Source: an uncultured Corynebacterium sp. (GTDB taxonomy: Bacteria > Actinomycetota > Actinomycetes > Mycobacteriales > Mycobacteriaceae). From it: a DNA stretch of 32,650 nucleotides. Of the stretch, positions 15,701-23,973 are shown one piece after another. The stretch's first letter is position 1. Every line of letters begins with the position of its first letter. The position numbers and the translations under genes were made by a program. The notes beneath the pieces are model-generated. The model searched no databases. It worked only from the letters and a program-made list of their open reading frames with translations, and was not told where the DNA came from. The stretch spans positions 1 to 32,650 of the forward strand of contig NZ_CALZFS010000015.1 of the NCBI RefSeq assembly GCF_945649885.1, given 5' to 3'.

Positions 15701-16507
15701 ATGGATTGGTCTAATATTCTGTTCGCCTTCAGCCTCACGGTCTTCGCCGGCCTGGCAACAGGCGTCGGCGGCCTCATCGCCGTGGCGCAGAAAGCCCCCG
15801 GCCAGCGATTCCTCGCGGGCTCCCTGGGCTTCTCTGTCGGTGTGATGCTCTATGTCTCCTTCATGGAGATCATGCCCAAGGCCTTAGATGAGCTCACCCG
15901 CGTCTGGGGAGAGCGTGGTGGCACCTGGGCGGGTGTGGGAGCCTTCTTCGCAGGCATTGCCCTCATCGCCGTGATCGACCGCCTGGTCCCCTCTGCGATC
16001 AACCCGCATGAGCCCTCCACTGTGGGTGGGGCTATTGAAGGGCGGGAACGCCGCAACCGCATGATGAGAATGGGGGTTCTCACCGCGGTCGCGATCTCCA
16101 TCCACAACTTTCCAGAAGGCTTTGCCACCTTCGTGGCCGGCCTGACTGATGCCCGCATTGCCATCCCTGTGGCCATCGCCATTGCCATCCACAACATCCC
16201 CGAGGGTATTGCCGTGGCAGTACCCATCCGTGAGGCCACCGGATCCCGGGTCAAAGCACTGAAATGGGCCACCCTGTCCGGCCTGGCTGAACCCGCTGGA
16301 GCTATTGTCGGCTTCCTGGTGCTCATGCCTTTCCTCGGACCAGAGGCGATGGGACTGTCCTTTGCTGCAGTAGCCGGTGTCATGGTGTTCATCAGCGTGG
16401 ATGAACTCCTTCCCACCGCCATCAACTCCGGCAGGCACCACACCGCCATCTACGGGCTCATCGCGGGTATGGCCGTGATGGCTGTCAGCCTGCTGTTGTT
16501 CATGTAG
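15701..16507 (+). CDS. ZIP-family divalent metal transporter, probably manganese-regulated
   Basis: This 268-residue membrane protein of the ZIP (ZupT-like) family imports divalent metal ions. Eight hydrophobic segments are expected. The family's metal-binding signatures are seen in two successive helices: HNFPEG at about residue 129 and HNIPEGIAVAVP at about 163. A polar, charged cytoplasmic loop (about 105-120, GRERRNRMMR) precedes them. An acidic VDELLPTA motif lies near the C-terminus. Its promoter carries an MntR-like operator, so manganese is a likely physiological substrate even though the family is often labelled zinc. It is convergent with the decayed gene that follows, with a 9-nt gap. 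Confidence 0.9.
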   Translation: MDWSNILFAFSLTVFAGLATGVGGLIAVAQKAPGQRFLAGSLGFSVGVMLYVSFMEIMPKALDELTRVWGERGGTWAGVGAFFAGIALIAVIDRLVPSAINPHEPSTVGGAIEGRERRNRMMRMGVLTAVAISIHNFPEGFATFVAGLTDARIAIPVAIAIAIHNIPEGIAVAVPIREATGSRVKALKWATLSGLAEPAGAIVGFLVLMPFLGPEAMGLSFAAVAGVMVFISVDELLPTAINSGRHHTAIYGLIAGMAVMAVSLLLFM

Positions 16508-16516
16508 CTGTTGGCA

Positions 16517-17989
16517 TCAGCTCCGTTGCCAGGTCCCGGTCTTGTCAAGGGCCCAGGTCACTGGTGTACCTGTGGTTGAGAGCTTGTCGGTGAGCCAGAA
16601 GGTTTCATCAGGGTTCCATCCGGCAAGCAAGGCTGCGTGATCATCATCTGCCGGGACAGCACGACCTGCTGTGGCAAGATATCCCCGCACGCTCAGATGG
16701 ACCGCGTCATAGTGCTGTGCCACCTGCGCGTAGTCGGGAATCACCCACTTAGCGATGTATCCGGTGGTTTGTTGCCATTGATTCTGGTTCTGAGCGGTCA
16801 CCTCCAGTGGGAAACGCCCACATAACTCAGCCCAGGCCTCGGCACCGCTGATGGTGAAGATCCGGGCGTCTGCAGGCCGGATAATTCGATGGGCCCAGGC
16901 ATTTTCCGGCCCGGAGGTATCCTCCACGCCGTGTAGACCTGCTGGGGTGCCATTGGGTAGCTCCCGGGTGCTGGCACACAGTGAGAAAGGCGGGGTCGAC
17001 CACCACTCATCGTTGTATTCCCTCCCTGTTCCCATCAACCGGGTTTCCAGCTCGTGGATATTCTCCCGCCAGGTTGACAGTGTCCGGCTCACCCGGGGGA
17101 AAGCAATCGCACCTTCCCGCCGTCTCACACACCACTGGCTATCAAGTGGAACATCCTGGGCCCACCAGGCGACAGCAGATGTACCTGCGAGGTGCTCGGC
17201 GACTCTCCGCAGCTGTGCCAGCACCGGGCCGGTAGCGGCAAGGGCATCTGTGCCCTCGGGACGCTGCCAGTACATGGCCCGCTCCACGCTGATCTGAAGC
17301 ACCTCCCGTAACAGTTCCGCTGTGGGTTCACAAGGGGCACCACTGCGATCTTCTCCGCCACGGCCTCAGCAGAGACCACAGGTCTGGTCGGGGAGTCCCT
17401 CCCGGTACCGCCAATGGTGAAGAAGCTGATGCGCTCCTTGTCTGGATCCAGATGATGACCAGCATGGAAGACTGCATGATGCAGTGCCCCTTCCCCCATA
17501 CGGGAATCAGAGGCCAGAGCAAACTCCAACAGGAGACGCCTGCCCCGAGGGCCGGCAAGGAGATCATCTACGAAAGTCATGGTGGCAAGGCTAGCGGAGA
17601 AGGCCCGTGTCCAGGTGGAATAGGAAGCCACAGCCGCAGCTAAACGTGTTGCTGCAACACAGTGCGAACTGGCCCGTATCCAGCAACAGCAGCTGATCCC
17701 AGTGGTTCCAGCGCAGGCAACGACCTCCTATGAGAACTGTGCTGATGTCGGGGACCGCCTGGGTCGCCAAATCCCGCAAACTTGATAGCAACTCCCATGG
17801 TGTGAGCTGCGAGAAGGGCACACGGTAGAGCAGACACAAGACAATTCTGTTGATAAAGCGCTGAAACCCCCTGGCATCCAGTACAGGGGTGCAGCGCTTT
17901 GCAGGTAGCGCCACAGGGCCCCATCTCGGGGGACTGGTGCAGCATGGGCTACCAGGACCCTCGCTTAGCGGTACAGACGATAAGCGCAC
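16517..17989 (-). pseudogene. unknown protein gene broken by two frameshifts
   Basis: Three minus-strand frames join into one plausible protein of roughly 450 residues. The N-terminal part (from about 17881: LDARGFQRFINRIV ... WNHWDQLLLLDTGQFAL) breaks near 17657-17662, where a CACA/TGTG duplication looks like +2. The next frame continues ATRLAAAVASYSTWTRAF ... DPDKERISFFTIGGTG ... KIAVVPLV and breaks near 17328-17331, where one missing base would restore EPTAELLREVLQ. The last frame runs to the stop at 16517 (MYWQRPEGTDALAAT ... WWAQDVPLDSQW). Both repairs give sensible protein, so this was one gene. I do not recognise the family; its many Trp residues and lack of membrane segments suggest a soluble protein. 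The open frame extends to 17989, but the first ~35 codons look like noise. Confidence 0.65.
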
Positions 17990-18137
17990 AGATCACCCGA
18001 AGGCGCAGGCTATCCAGGATTACGCGGTCTCCGAAGAGCTGGTATCTCGCCTAGTCACTGGCTACTCCTCACCGGAGGAGCTGAACAGGCAGATACGCCG
18101 TTGGAAAGCGGTTCTCCAGAACACCTGGAATTTGTAA
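17971..18137 (+). pseudogene. fragment of an unrecognised gene
   Basis: The plus-strand reading DHPKAQAIQDYAVSEELVSRL followed by SSPEELNRQIRRWKAVLQNT looks like the C-terminal part of a small helical protein and ends at TAA 18135-18137. It has no start codon with a ribosome site, and its upstream part overlaps the decayed minus-strand gene. It may belong to the phage-like debris. No family is recognised. Confidence 0.3.
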
Positions 18138-18310
18138 TGCACCACCGACCCCGTCCTGACTTAGTACAGACTGGTGGGAGTCTAGGCCCGGAGATTGGGG
18201 TACAAATGCCCTAATAGGGGGGTGTTAACCGGAACATACACCTTTCGCCAGTGCCATTATCCGGGGGGTTGTCACTAGCCTGCCCCAGTATTCAACAGGA
18301 GAAGAAGAGA
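18138..18310. other. non-coding debris within the element remnant
   Basis: This stretch carries no supported gene. It is G/C-patchy (a run of six G at 18218-18223) and ends with AGGAGAAGAAGAGA, which serves as the ribosome site of the next fragment. Confidence 0.4.
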
Positions 18311-18541
18311 ATGAGTCTTTTAAACAAGCACAACGTAGAGGACGTCCTCTACCCGGAGGAGGTCACCACAGGCCGGGACGGCAACACCCGCACCCAAGCG
18401 TCAAAGACGGGTGTGTCGCTCAAAGTCTAGTTGGCGCCTATCGGGCACACCCTGTACACCAACCCGGAGACGAGGGACCCCATCCCGGCCAAGATGAAGG
18501 GGCATACCAGGCACAAGGAGGTAATTCTTTGCCCTTCATAA
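18311..18541 (+). pseudogene. phage head-tail-type small protein gene with amber codon
   Basis: ATG 18311 follows a purine-rich AGGAGAAGAAG ribosome site. The frame reads MSLLNKHNVEDVLYPEEVTT, then DGNTRTQASKTGVSLKV, stops at TAG 18428-18430, and continues in the same frame as LAPIGHTLYTNPETRDPIP to TAA 18539-18541. The N-terminus resembles short head-tail connector proteins of actinophages, judged from memory of the style rather than a search. One base change would reopen a 76-codon gene. Confidence 0.45.
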
Positions 18542-18569
18542 CCCACTAGAACCGCCCCAGCTCTATTGA

Positions 18570-19184
18570 TCAGGGGTTTTAACCTACCACCGACCATCAC
18601 CTGTACTAACTAAGCTCCCCGGCGTTTATGGGCGTATCTACTGCACCGTTGCAGAGCTGCAAGGCCTAGCAGACATGCTTAATGACGAACTAAAGGGCAT
18701 TCTGCAATGGGGACAGGTTGACACTGGATACACCCAGGATGAAATGAACGCACTGTTCGATGCTCATGTAGCTTCCCTGGGCAAGACAGCCCGTGAGTAT
18801 CTGGAGGAGAAATAACGAGAGCGGGAACGGCTCCGGTGCTACTACGCAACCAACAAGGAGAAGCGCAGAGCCTACGACCGTAACCGCTACCGCAACAACC
18901 CACACCGCAGACTGTCCCACCCACCCAGGCCTGGATACTCCAGAGCTGTTGAAGCTGGGTGTGAAGCTCACCGGATCAGCCCACAGGAGCTACTCCAGCA
19001 CTGGGAGCAAGAGGGGATTAACCCGCTCCGGTGCTATCTCACCGGGGCAGAGCTAAGCGTAGCGACCAGATCCATTGACCACACCACCCCGATCAGCAGG
19101 GGAGGGGGACACACCCTGGAGAACCTACTCCCAGCAACGTTCACAGCCAACAACCGGAAACAAGACAAGCTCCCGGGGGGGGGG
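18570..19184 (+). pseudogene. HNH endonuclease gene with in-frame ochre codon and truncated end
   Basis: A single frame runs from 18570 (first ATG 18675) through GVYGRIYCTVAELQGLADM, QVDTGYTQDEMNALFDAHVA and AREYLEEK, to TAA at 18813-18815. It then continues unchanged as RERERLRCYYATNKEKRRAYD to an HNH domain. The HNH core is clear: CYLTGAELSVATRSIDHTTP, then ISRGGGHTLENLLPATFTAN and NRKQDK, with the DH, the ENL Asn and the terminal NxxK element. It breaks at a run of ten G (19175-19184), where the opposite-strand integrase remnant begins. Such HNH genes usually lie next to terminase genes in actinophages. Confidence 0.6.
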
Positions 19185-19402
19185 ATACTCACGGGTTCTG
19201 GTGCTGGAGCATTGGTTGCTGGGGGAGCCCACACGCCCAGAGCAATCATTTGCTTGGTTCGATCCAACCATGCCCGCGCAGCATCATCGGAGGAGAACGC
19301 GCCCGGTGCCCGGTACCGTTTCCCGTCTGGCCCGGTGCATCTAGCCCTGATTTCACCGCCGGAGGTGGCTTGCAGACTACCCCAGGAGTTCCGCTTGCCC
19401 AT
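19185..19402 (-). pseudogene. N-terminal fragment of a tyrosine integrase
   Basis: From an ATG at 19402 the minus strand reads MGKRNSWGSLQATSGGEIRA, then RCTGPDGKRYRAP, AFSSDDAARAWLDRTKQM and IALGVWAPP. This is the arm-type N-terminal DNA-binding domain of actinobacterial phage/ICE integrases (SG-x-x-R-A-R-x-T-G-P-D-G, A-x-x-W-L, G-x-W-x-P-P). Only about 75 residues remain; the core-binding and catalytic domains are missing beyond the poly-G junction at 19175-19184. Confidence 0.65.
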
Positions 19403-19510
19403 TGGCCGTGCCCTAACTTTGCCCCAAGTTCTCCCGGGAACGGAGTTGGATGTCGTCGGCTCCCGGAGCAACCGTTAACCCTGAATCAGTTGTCTAGCTG
19501 GGAAAAGGAC

Positions 19511-19554
19511 AAAAAAAGACCAGATCAAAAGGTATTTCCACCCTCTGACCTGGT
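19511..19554 (-). terminator. terminator of tRNA-Pro
   Basis: On the minus strand ACCAGGTCA (complement of 19546-19554) pairs with TGATCTGGT (complement of 19519-19527), 9 bp with one G-U pair. It is followed after one base by seven T (complement of 19511-19517). It lies directly downstream of the tRNA. Confidence 0.8.
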
Positions 19555-19560
19555 AATTTG

Positions 19561-19634
19561 TCGGACTGACAGGATTTGAACCTGCGACCCCTACACCCCC
19601 AGTGTAGTGCGCTACCAAGCTGCGCCACAGTCCG
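19561..19634 (-). tRNA. tRNA-Pro(GGG)
   Basis: The 74-nt minus-strand cloverleaf has acceptor CGGACTG/CAGTCCG with discriminator A. The D-arm is GCGC/GCGC with loop AGCTTGGTA. The anticodon stem is CTACA/TGTAG with loop CTGGGGG (anticodon GGG). The T-arm is GCAGG/CCTGT, closed by a G-T (G-U) pair, with loop TTCAAAT. CCA is not encoded. All stems pair, so it looks functional despite the adjacent element remnant. Confidence 0.95.
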
Positions 19635-19742
19635 CCATTGCCATCAAGCAACGAGAATCAGGTTACACCAATGTGATCATGAAATGAAAATCAGTGGGTA
19701 ACCCGTCCCCATCACAGCCAGAACCACAGTAAAACTAGCCGC

Positions 19743-20135
19743 CTATTCAGCAACCTCGCCCACGGAGTAGACCCAACGGCCGTCAATCTTACGGAAGGTG
19801 GAGTTCTCCTCCTGAACACCGTCGGCAAACCCACGGTAGAACGCCTGAAACTTCACCTGTCCAGTGGTGTCAAAAGGACCACCACCTTCAGTGCTGAGAA
19901 TATCCAGACGGTAGAACTCAAGACCCACATCAAGGTTGAGTTCCGCAGGACGGGTATCGGCATCCCAGGTGTTAAGCAGATAGTCCGTGTCACCGATGGC
20001 AAATGCTGAAAAGCGAGAACGCATGAGTGCCTCAGCGGTAGGCGCATTGTGATTGCCATCGTGATAGCGGTAGCAACACTGGCCATAAAGAAGTCCGGTG
20101 CCACAGGGGCAACGGTTGTCATAGTCGTAAAGCAT
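19743..20135 (-). CDS. YchJ-family SEC-C motif protein (UPF0225)
   Basis: This 130-residue protein has an N-terminal SEC-C zinc-binding motif, CPCGTGLLYGQCC (C9, C11, C20, C21), and a YchJ-type NTF2-like domain containing TAEALMRSRFSAFAIGDTDYL and FQAFYRG. It is shorter than E. coli YchJ, which has a second SEC-C motif at the C-terminus; that one is absent here. The function of the family is unknown. It is the gene after the hydrolase-OsmC fusion on the same strand, 8 nt away, so the two are probably cotranscribed. Confidence 0.9.
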   Translation of the reverse strand: MLYDYDNRCPCGTGLLYGQCCYRYHDGNHNAPTAEALMRSRFSAFAIGDTDYLLNTWDADTRPAELNLDVGLEFYRLDILSTEGGGPFDTTGQVKFQAFYRGFADGVQEENSTFRKIDGRWVYSVGEVAE

Positions 20136-20143
20136 GAGTGTGT

Positions 20144-21334
20144 TTATCGGTCCTCGTCTTCAATGATGATCCCGTGGCTGAGCAGCTGCTCAACCTCGGA
20201 TGTTCCTGCTGCGTTGAGAAGCTCAATTCGCTGCCCGGATGACAGCTCACCCTTCAACGCGATGCTGCGTCGGAGTTTAACCTGCGCACCATCACCGGCA
20301 ACGATGCGAGAGACGGTAACAAAGACATCATCAAGCTCCTTGATGCTCTGCTCCCGTGCCACCTGACGAATCTGCTGGGAAGTCGCAGCAGCCAACGCCG
20401 ACACCACCAGAGACACAGGGGAGTAACCCAGCCCACGCCCACCATCCTGCTTCTCACGGTCAGTGAGGAAACTGTACTCCCCGGTACGGACAGCATCCGC
20501 GAAACGCGTAGAGCTGACGGACTGCACCTCAGCCACCCCCACAGGCAACGGCTCACGGTAGAAGGACTCACCCTCCGGAATCAGATAAGGATCAATCCAA
20601 TCCCTAATGATCCGCGCTGCACGCTGAGCAGTCCCATCACGGGTCAACAGATGATCAGCCCTATCCAAAGACACCAAGGACTTCGGATAACGGGTCACCT
20701 GGAAAATCTTCTGCGCATTATCCACACCGACTGTCTGATCAATGGGGGAATGCACCAACAACAACGGCGCACGCAACTTAGGCAGATGCTCCACAGGATT
20801 GATATCTGCCAAATCCTCCAAAAACTCACGCGAAATCGTCACATCACGCCCACCCAGCGTCAACGTCACCGCACCCTGCTCATCCACCTCACCAATCCGA
20901 TCCGCAAAATGCAACACCGCATGCGCCGGATCAAAAGGCGCACCAATCGTCGCCACCCCACGCAAAGACTTAATCAACGGTGCCGCCTTCAACGACGCCG
21001 CCCCACCTAAAGAATGACCAATCAACAACTGCGGCGCAGCATAATGCTCCCCCAACCACCCAGCAGCCGCCACAATGTCACGAACATTCGAACTAAACGT
21101 CGTCTCCGAAAAACGCCCCTCCGACTGCCCCAATCCAGGAAAGTCAAAACGCAAACACGCAACACCAGCCTCCGCCAACGCCTTACTCACCCGCGCCGCC
21201 CCCGGCGTAAACCGCGAACCCGTAAAACAATGCACAAACATGGCATAAGCAATCGGCTCAGTCGACGGCATATCCAACGTCGCCGCCATCATCAACCCCT
21301 CAGAAGAGGGAACCTTCACACTCACTGAATGCAC
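20144..21334 (-). CDS. alpha/beta hydrolase fused to an OsmC-like domain lacking cysteines
   Basis: This 396-residue two-domain protein has an alpha/beta hydrolase at residues 1-250, with the nucleophile elbow GHSLGG (S108), an acid candidate D199 (HSPIDQTVG) and H228 (RADHLL). The OsmC/Ohr-like domain is at about 265-390. OsmC proteins normally reduce hydroperoxides with two cysteines. Here the first site reads SALAAATSQQ (the usual Cys aligns with A317) and the second reads LLNAAGTSEVEQ with no Cys. The fusion architecture is known in bacteria; loss of both cysteines predicts that this domain is not a peroxidase. The codons favour G and T endings. Confidence 0.85.
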   Translation of the reverse strand: MHSVSVKVPSSEGLMMAATLDMPSTEPIAYAMFVHCFTGSRFTPGAARVSKALAEAGVACLRFDFPGLGQSEGRFSETTFSSNVRDIVAAAGWLGEHYAAPQLLIGHSLGGAASLKAAPLIKSLRGVATIGAPFDPAHAVLHFADRIGEVDEQGAVTLTLGGRDVTISREFLEDLADINPVEHLPKLRAPLLLVHSPIDQTVGVDNAQKIFQVTRYPKSLVSLDRADHLLTRDGTAQRAARIIRDWIDPYLIPEGESFYREPLPVGVAEVQSVSSTRFADAVRTGEYSFLTDREKQDGGRGLGYSPVSLVVSALAAATSQQIRQVAREQSIKELDDVFVTVSRIVAGDGAQVKLRRSIALKGELSSGQRIELLNAAGTSEVEQLLSHGIIIEDEDR

Positions 21335-21544
21335 AACAAGTACCTTCCAACAGCGCCAACACCACGAATGCCCTCCACCCTAGGCGCAACTTCCCGCAGG
21401 TCATAGGCAAAACAATGTCTACTTGGACAAGCTTCAACCACCAAAGCAACCCACATCACTAAAAGGGGGCGTGACCGCGCCGGGATGGTGTGGGGTGGGT
21501 TAAAGTCGGTGAGATGTACTCATCTAGCTCACTGGAGGTCTGAC
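21335..21544. other. divergent intergenic region hydrolase/secA2
   Basis: This 210-nt spacer must hold two outward promoters, but I could not pick convincing hexamer pairs. TAAAGT at 21501-21506 is a possible -10 for secA2. No RNA gene or strong hairpin was seen. Confidence 0.35.
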
Positions 21545-23836
21545 GTGGCTGGTTTCGACTGGTTCTGGAAAGCACTCGGCGGCAAATCCGGCCGCAATCA
21601 AAAGCGGAGCCTGGCAATCGTCGACCAGGCCGAGGGGCACACCCTTGAACTGCAGGCACTTGACGATGCTTCCCTCGCTGCCCGCGCCCAGGCACTGGCC
21701 ACTGCAGGAAGCATCGACAACCCGGCAGAATTCCTCGCCATCCTTGGACTAGCTGCTCAACGCACCCTGGGTATGAGTCCCTACCCGGTGCAGTCACAGG
21801 CCGTCCTCCGCCTCATTGAAGGCGATGTGGTCCATATGGCCACCGGTGAAGGCAAGACACTCGTCGGTGCGATGGCGGCAACAGGCCTGGGCCTCCAAGG
21901 CAAGACAGTCCACTCCATCACCGTCAACGACTACCTCGCAGTCCGTGATGCCGAGTGGATGCGCCCTATGGTCGAATTCTTCGGCCTCACCGTCGGTGCG
22001 GTCTCCGAGCGCATGACACCTGAACAACGTCGCACCGCCTACACCTGCAACGTCGTCTATGGCTCCGTCAGTGAAATCGGCTTCGATGTGCTGCGCGATC
22101 AACTCATCACCCGCCGCGCCGACGCCGTCCAACAGGGCGCCGACGTCGCCATCGTCGACGAGGCAGACTCCGTGCTTGTCGACGAAGCCCTCGTCCCCCT
22201 CGTGCTCGCCGGCAACCAGCCCGGCCACGCCCCGCGCGGAAAAATCACCGACGTGGTCCGCAAACTCAAGGAAAACGAGGACTACACCCTCAGTGAAGAC
22301 CGCCGCAACGTTTTCCTCACAGACAAAGGAGCAACCAAGCTCGAGAGCTCGCTCGGCATTGACAGTCTCTACGACGATGAACACGTCGGCAGCACGCTCG
22401 TCCAGGTCAACCTCGCCCTCCACGCACAGGCACTCCTGATCCGCGATATCCACTACATCGTCCGCAACGGCAAGGTTCAACTCATCGACGCCTCCCGGGG
22501 ACGAGTGGCCGACCTCCAACGCTGGCCCGACGGACTCCAGGCCGCAGTAGAAGCCAAAGAAGGTCTCGCCGTCACTGAAGGCGGCAAAATTCTCGACACC
22601 ATCACGCTCCAGGCACTCATGGGTAGATACCCCATGGTGTGCGGCATGACCGGCACTGCAGTGGAGGCAACAGACCAGCTCCGTACCTTCTATGACCTCC
22701 ACGTTTCCGTCATCGAACGCAACAACCCCCTCAAGCGCTTCGATGAGGCGGACCGTATCTATGCCACGATGGCTGAGAAGAACCGCGCCATCATCAACGA
22801 GATCGCCCATCTCAATTCCACCGGACAGCCCGTCCTCGTCGGAACTCACGACGTCGCCGAATCAGAAGAACTCGCGGAGGCTCTCCGCGACCTCGATATC
22901 CAGGTCAGTGTCCTCAACGCTAAAAACGATGCCGAAGAAGCAAAAATCATCGCCGAAGCCGGCGACATCGCCCGCGTCACCGTCTCCACACAGATGGCAG
23001 GCCGTGGCACAGACATCAAACTCGGCGGACCAGACGAAACCAACTACGACAAAGTGGTCGAACTCGGCGGCCTCGCAGTGCTGGGTACCGCACGCCACCG
23101 TTCCTCACGCTTGGACAACCAGCTCCGGGGTCGTGCCGGCCGACAAGGCGATCCTGGTCTGAGTCTCTTCTTCGTGTCTCTGGACGATGATGTGGTGGTT
23201 GCCGGTGGGGCAGGGGAGAACGTCTCCGCACAGCCTGATGCCACCGGACTGATTGATTCCAACCGCATCCGTGACTGGGTGGCACACTGCCAGCGCGTCA
23301 CCGAAGGGCAGCTACTGGAGATCCACTCTCAGTCGTGGAAGTACAACAAGCTCCTGGCGGACCAGCGTGTGATCATCGATGAACGCCGTGGCCGCCTCCT
23401 GGACACTGACCTGGCGTGGCAGGAGCTCTCAGAGCGCTCACCACAGCGGGCAGCAGAGTTGGAGGGCGTGGACAGTACGGTGCTGGAACAAGCAGCCCGG
23501 GACATCATGCTCTACCACCTGGACTTCAACTGGTCCGAGCACCTGGCACTCATGGATGATGTGCGGGAATCCATCCACCTGCGCGCCATTGCCCGAGAAA
23601 CTCCACTAGATGAATACCACCGCATCGCGGTGCGGGAATTCAAGACCCTGGCGCAACGTGCCGTGGATGACGCAGCAGAAACCTTCAATTCCGTGGTGAT
23701 TGACGCCCAGGGAGCACACCTGGAGGATGAAGGTCTCGCCCGCCCATCAGCCACCTGGACGTACATGGTGTCTGACAACCCGCTTGCGGGCTCGGGCAAC
23801 TCAGTTATCAGCGGAATCGGAAATATCTTCCGTTGA
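21545..23836 (+). CDS. secA2: accessory Sec translocase ATPase SecA2
   Basis: This is a SecA-family ATPase that drives export of a subset of proteins across the membrane. GTG 21545 preceded by TGGAGG (21533-21538) gives 763 residues, shorter than housekeeping SecA and without its C-terminal zinc-binding tail. Walker A ATGEGKT is at about 99-105, motif II is VDEADSVLVDEA, motif III-like is MTGTA, and the motor-2 segments QMAGRGTDIKLGG and QLRGRAGRQGDPG follow. The helical scaffold lies in the last third. Leucine codons are nearly all CTC up to about 23150 and mostly CTG afterwards. An upstream in-frame start at 21485 lacks a ribosome site. Confidence 0.92.
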   Translation: MAGFDWFWKALGGKSGRNQKRSLAIVDQAEGHTLELQALDDASLAARAQALATAGSIDNPAEFLAILGLAAQRTLGMSPYPVQSQAVLRLIEGDVVHMATGEGKTLVGAMAATGLGLQGKTVHSITVNDYLAVRDAEWMRPMVEFFGLTVGAVSERMTPEQRRTAYTCNVVYGSVSEIGFDVLRDQLITRRADAVQQGADVAIVDEADSVLVDEALVPLVLAGNQPGHAPRGKITDVVRKLKENEDYTLSEDRRNVFLTDKGATKLESSLGIDSLYDDEHVGSTLVQVNLALHAQALLIRDIHYIVRNGKVQLIDASRGRVADLQRWPDGLQAAVEAKEGLAVTEGGKILDTITLQALMGRYPMVCGMTGTAVEATDQLRTFYDLHVSVIERNNPLKRFDEADRIYATMAEKNRAIINEIAHLNSTGQPVLVGTHDVAESEELAEALRDLDIQVSVLNAKNDAEEAKIIAEAGDIARVTVSTQMAGRGTDIKLGGPDETNYDKVVELGGLAVLGTARHRSSRLDNQLRGRAGRQGDPGLSLFFVSLDDDVVVAGGAGENVSAQPDATGLIDSNRIRDWVAHCQRVTEGQLLEIHSQSWKYNKLLADQRVIIDERRGRLLDTDLAWQELSERSPQRAAELEGVDSTVLEQAARDIMLYHLDFNWSEHLALMDDVRESIHLRAIARETPLDEYHRIAVREFKTLAQRAVDDAAETFNSVVIDAQGAHLEDEGLARPSATWTYMVSDNPLAGSGNSVISGIGNIFR

Positions 23837-23928
23837 TGTAACTTTCATTTCAGCAGGTAGTGACACTTTTGCCCGCTTGTGGGGGTTGGTCACGTGGGTT
23901 TGTGCCCACCTGAGTAACCTGCAGGGGC

Positions 23929-23934
23929 TATGAT
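23929..23934 (+). promoter_or_regulatory. -10 hexamer of odhI
   Basis: TATGAT lies 39 nt before ATG 23974, giving a leader of about 33 nt that contains GGAGGA (23962-23967), an ideal ribosome site 6 nt from the start. The -35 is weak. Confidence 0.55.
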
Positions 23935-23973
23935 GAAATTTGTTAAGAACAATGTCGACACGGAGGAATTTCA

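Larger units (their letters stand above)
17950..19510. mobile_element. decayed prophage or integrative-element remnant beside tRNA-Pro
   Basis: About 1.6 kb contains only broken pieces of phage-like genes: an unknown fragment, a small virion-type gene with an amber codon, an HNH endonuclease gene with an ochre codon, and the N-terminal quarter of a tyrosine integrase. They end just left of an intact tRNA gene, the classic integration address. No second copy of the tRNA 3' end was found on the left side, so the boundaries are approximate. Confidence 0.6.

Noticed and set aside
18122..18136. Possible left attachment site: CACCTGGAATTTGT resembles GACCTGGTAATTTGT next to the tRNA (19547-19561)
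   Set aside because: The match is short, has an indel and lies outside the tRNA itself, so it is not a convincing att duplication.
21794..22849. 351-residue open frame antisense to secA2
   Set aside because: It arises from the strong codon bias of the secA2 N-terminal half; composition (Asp/Val/Gly-rich) is typical of antisense shadows.
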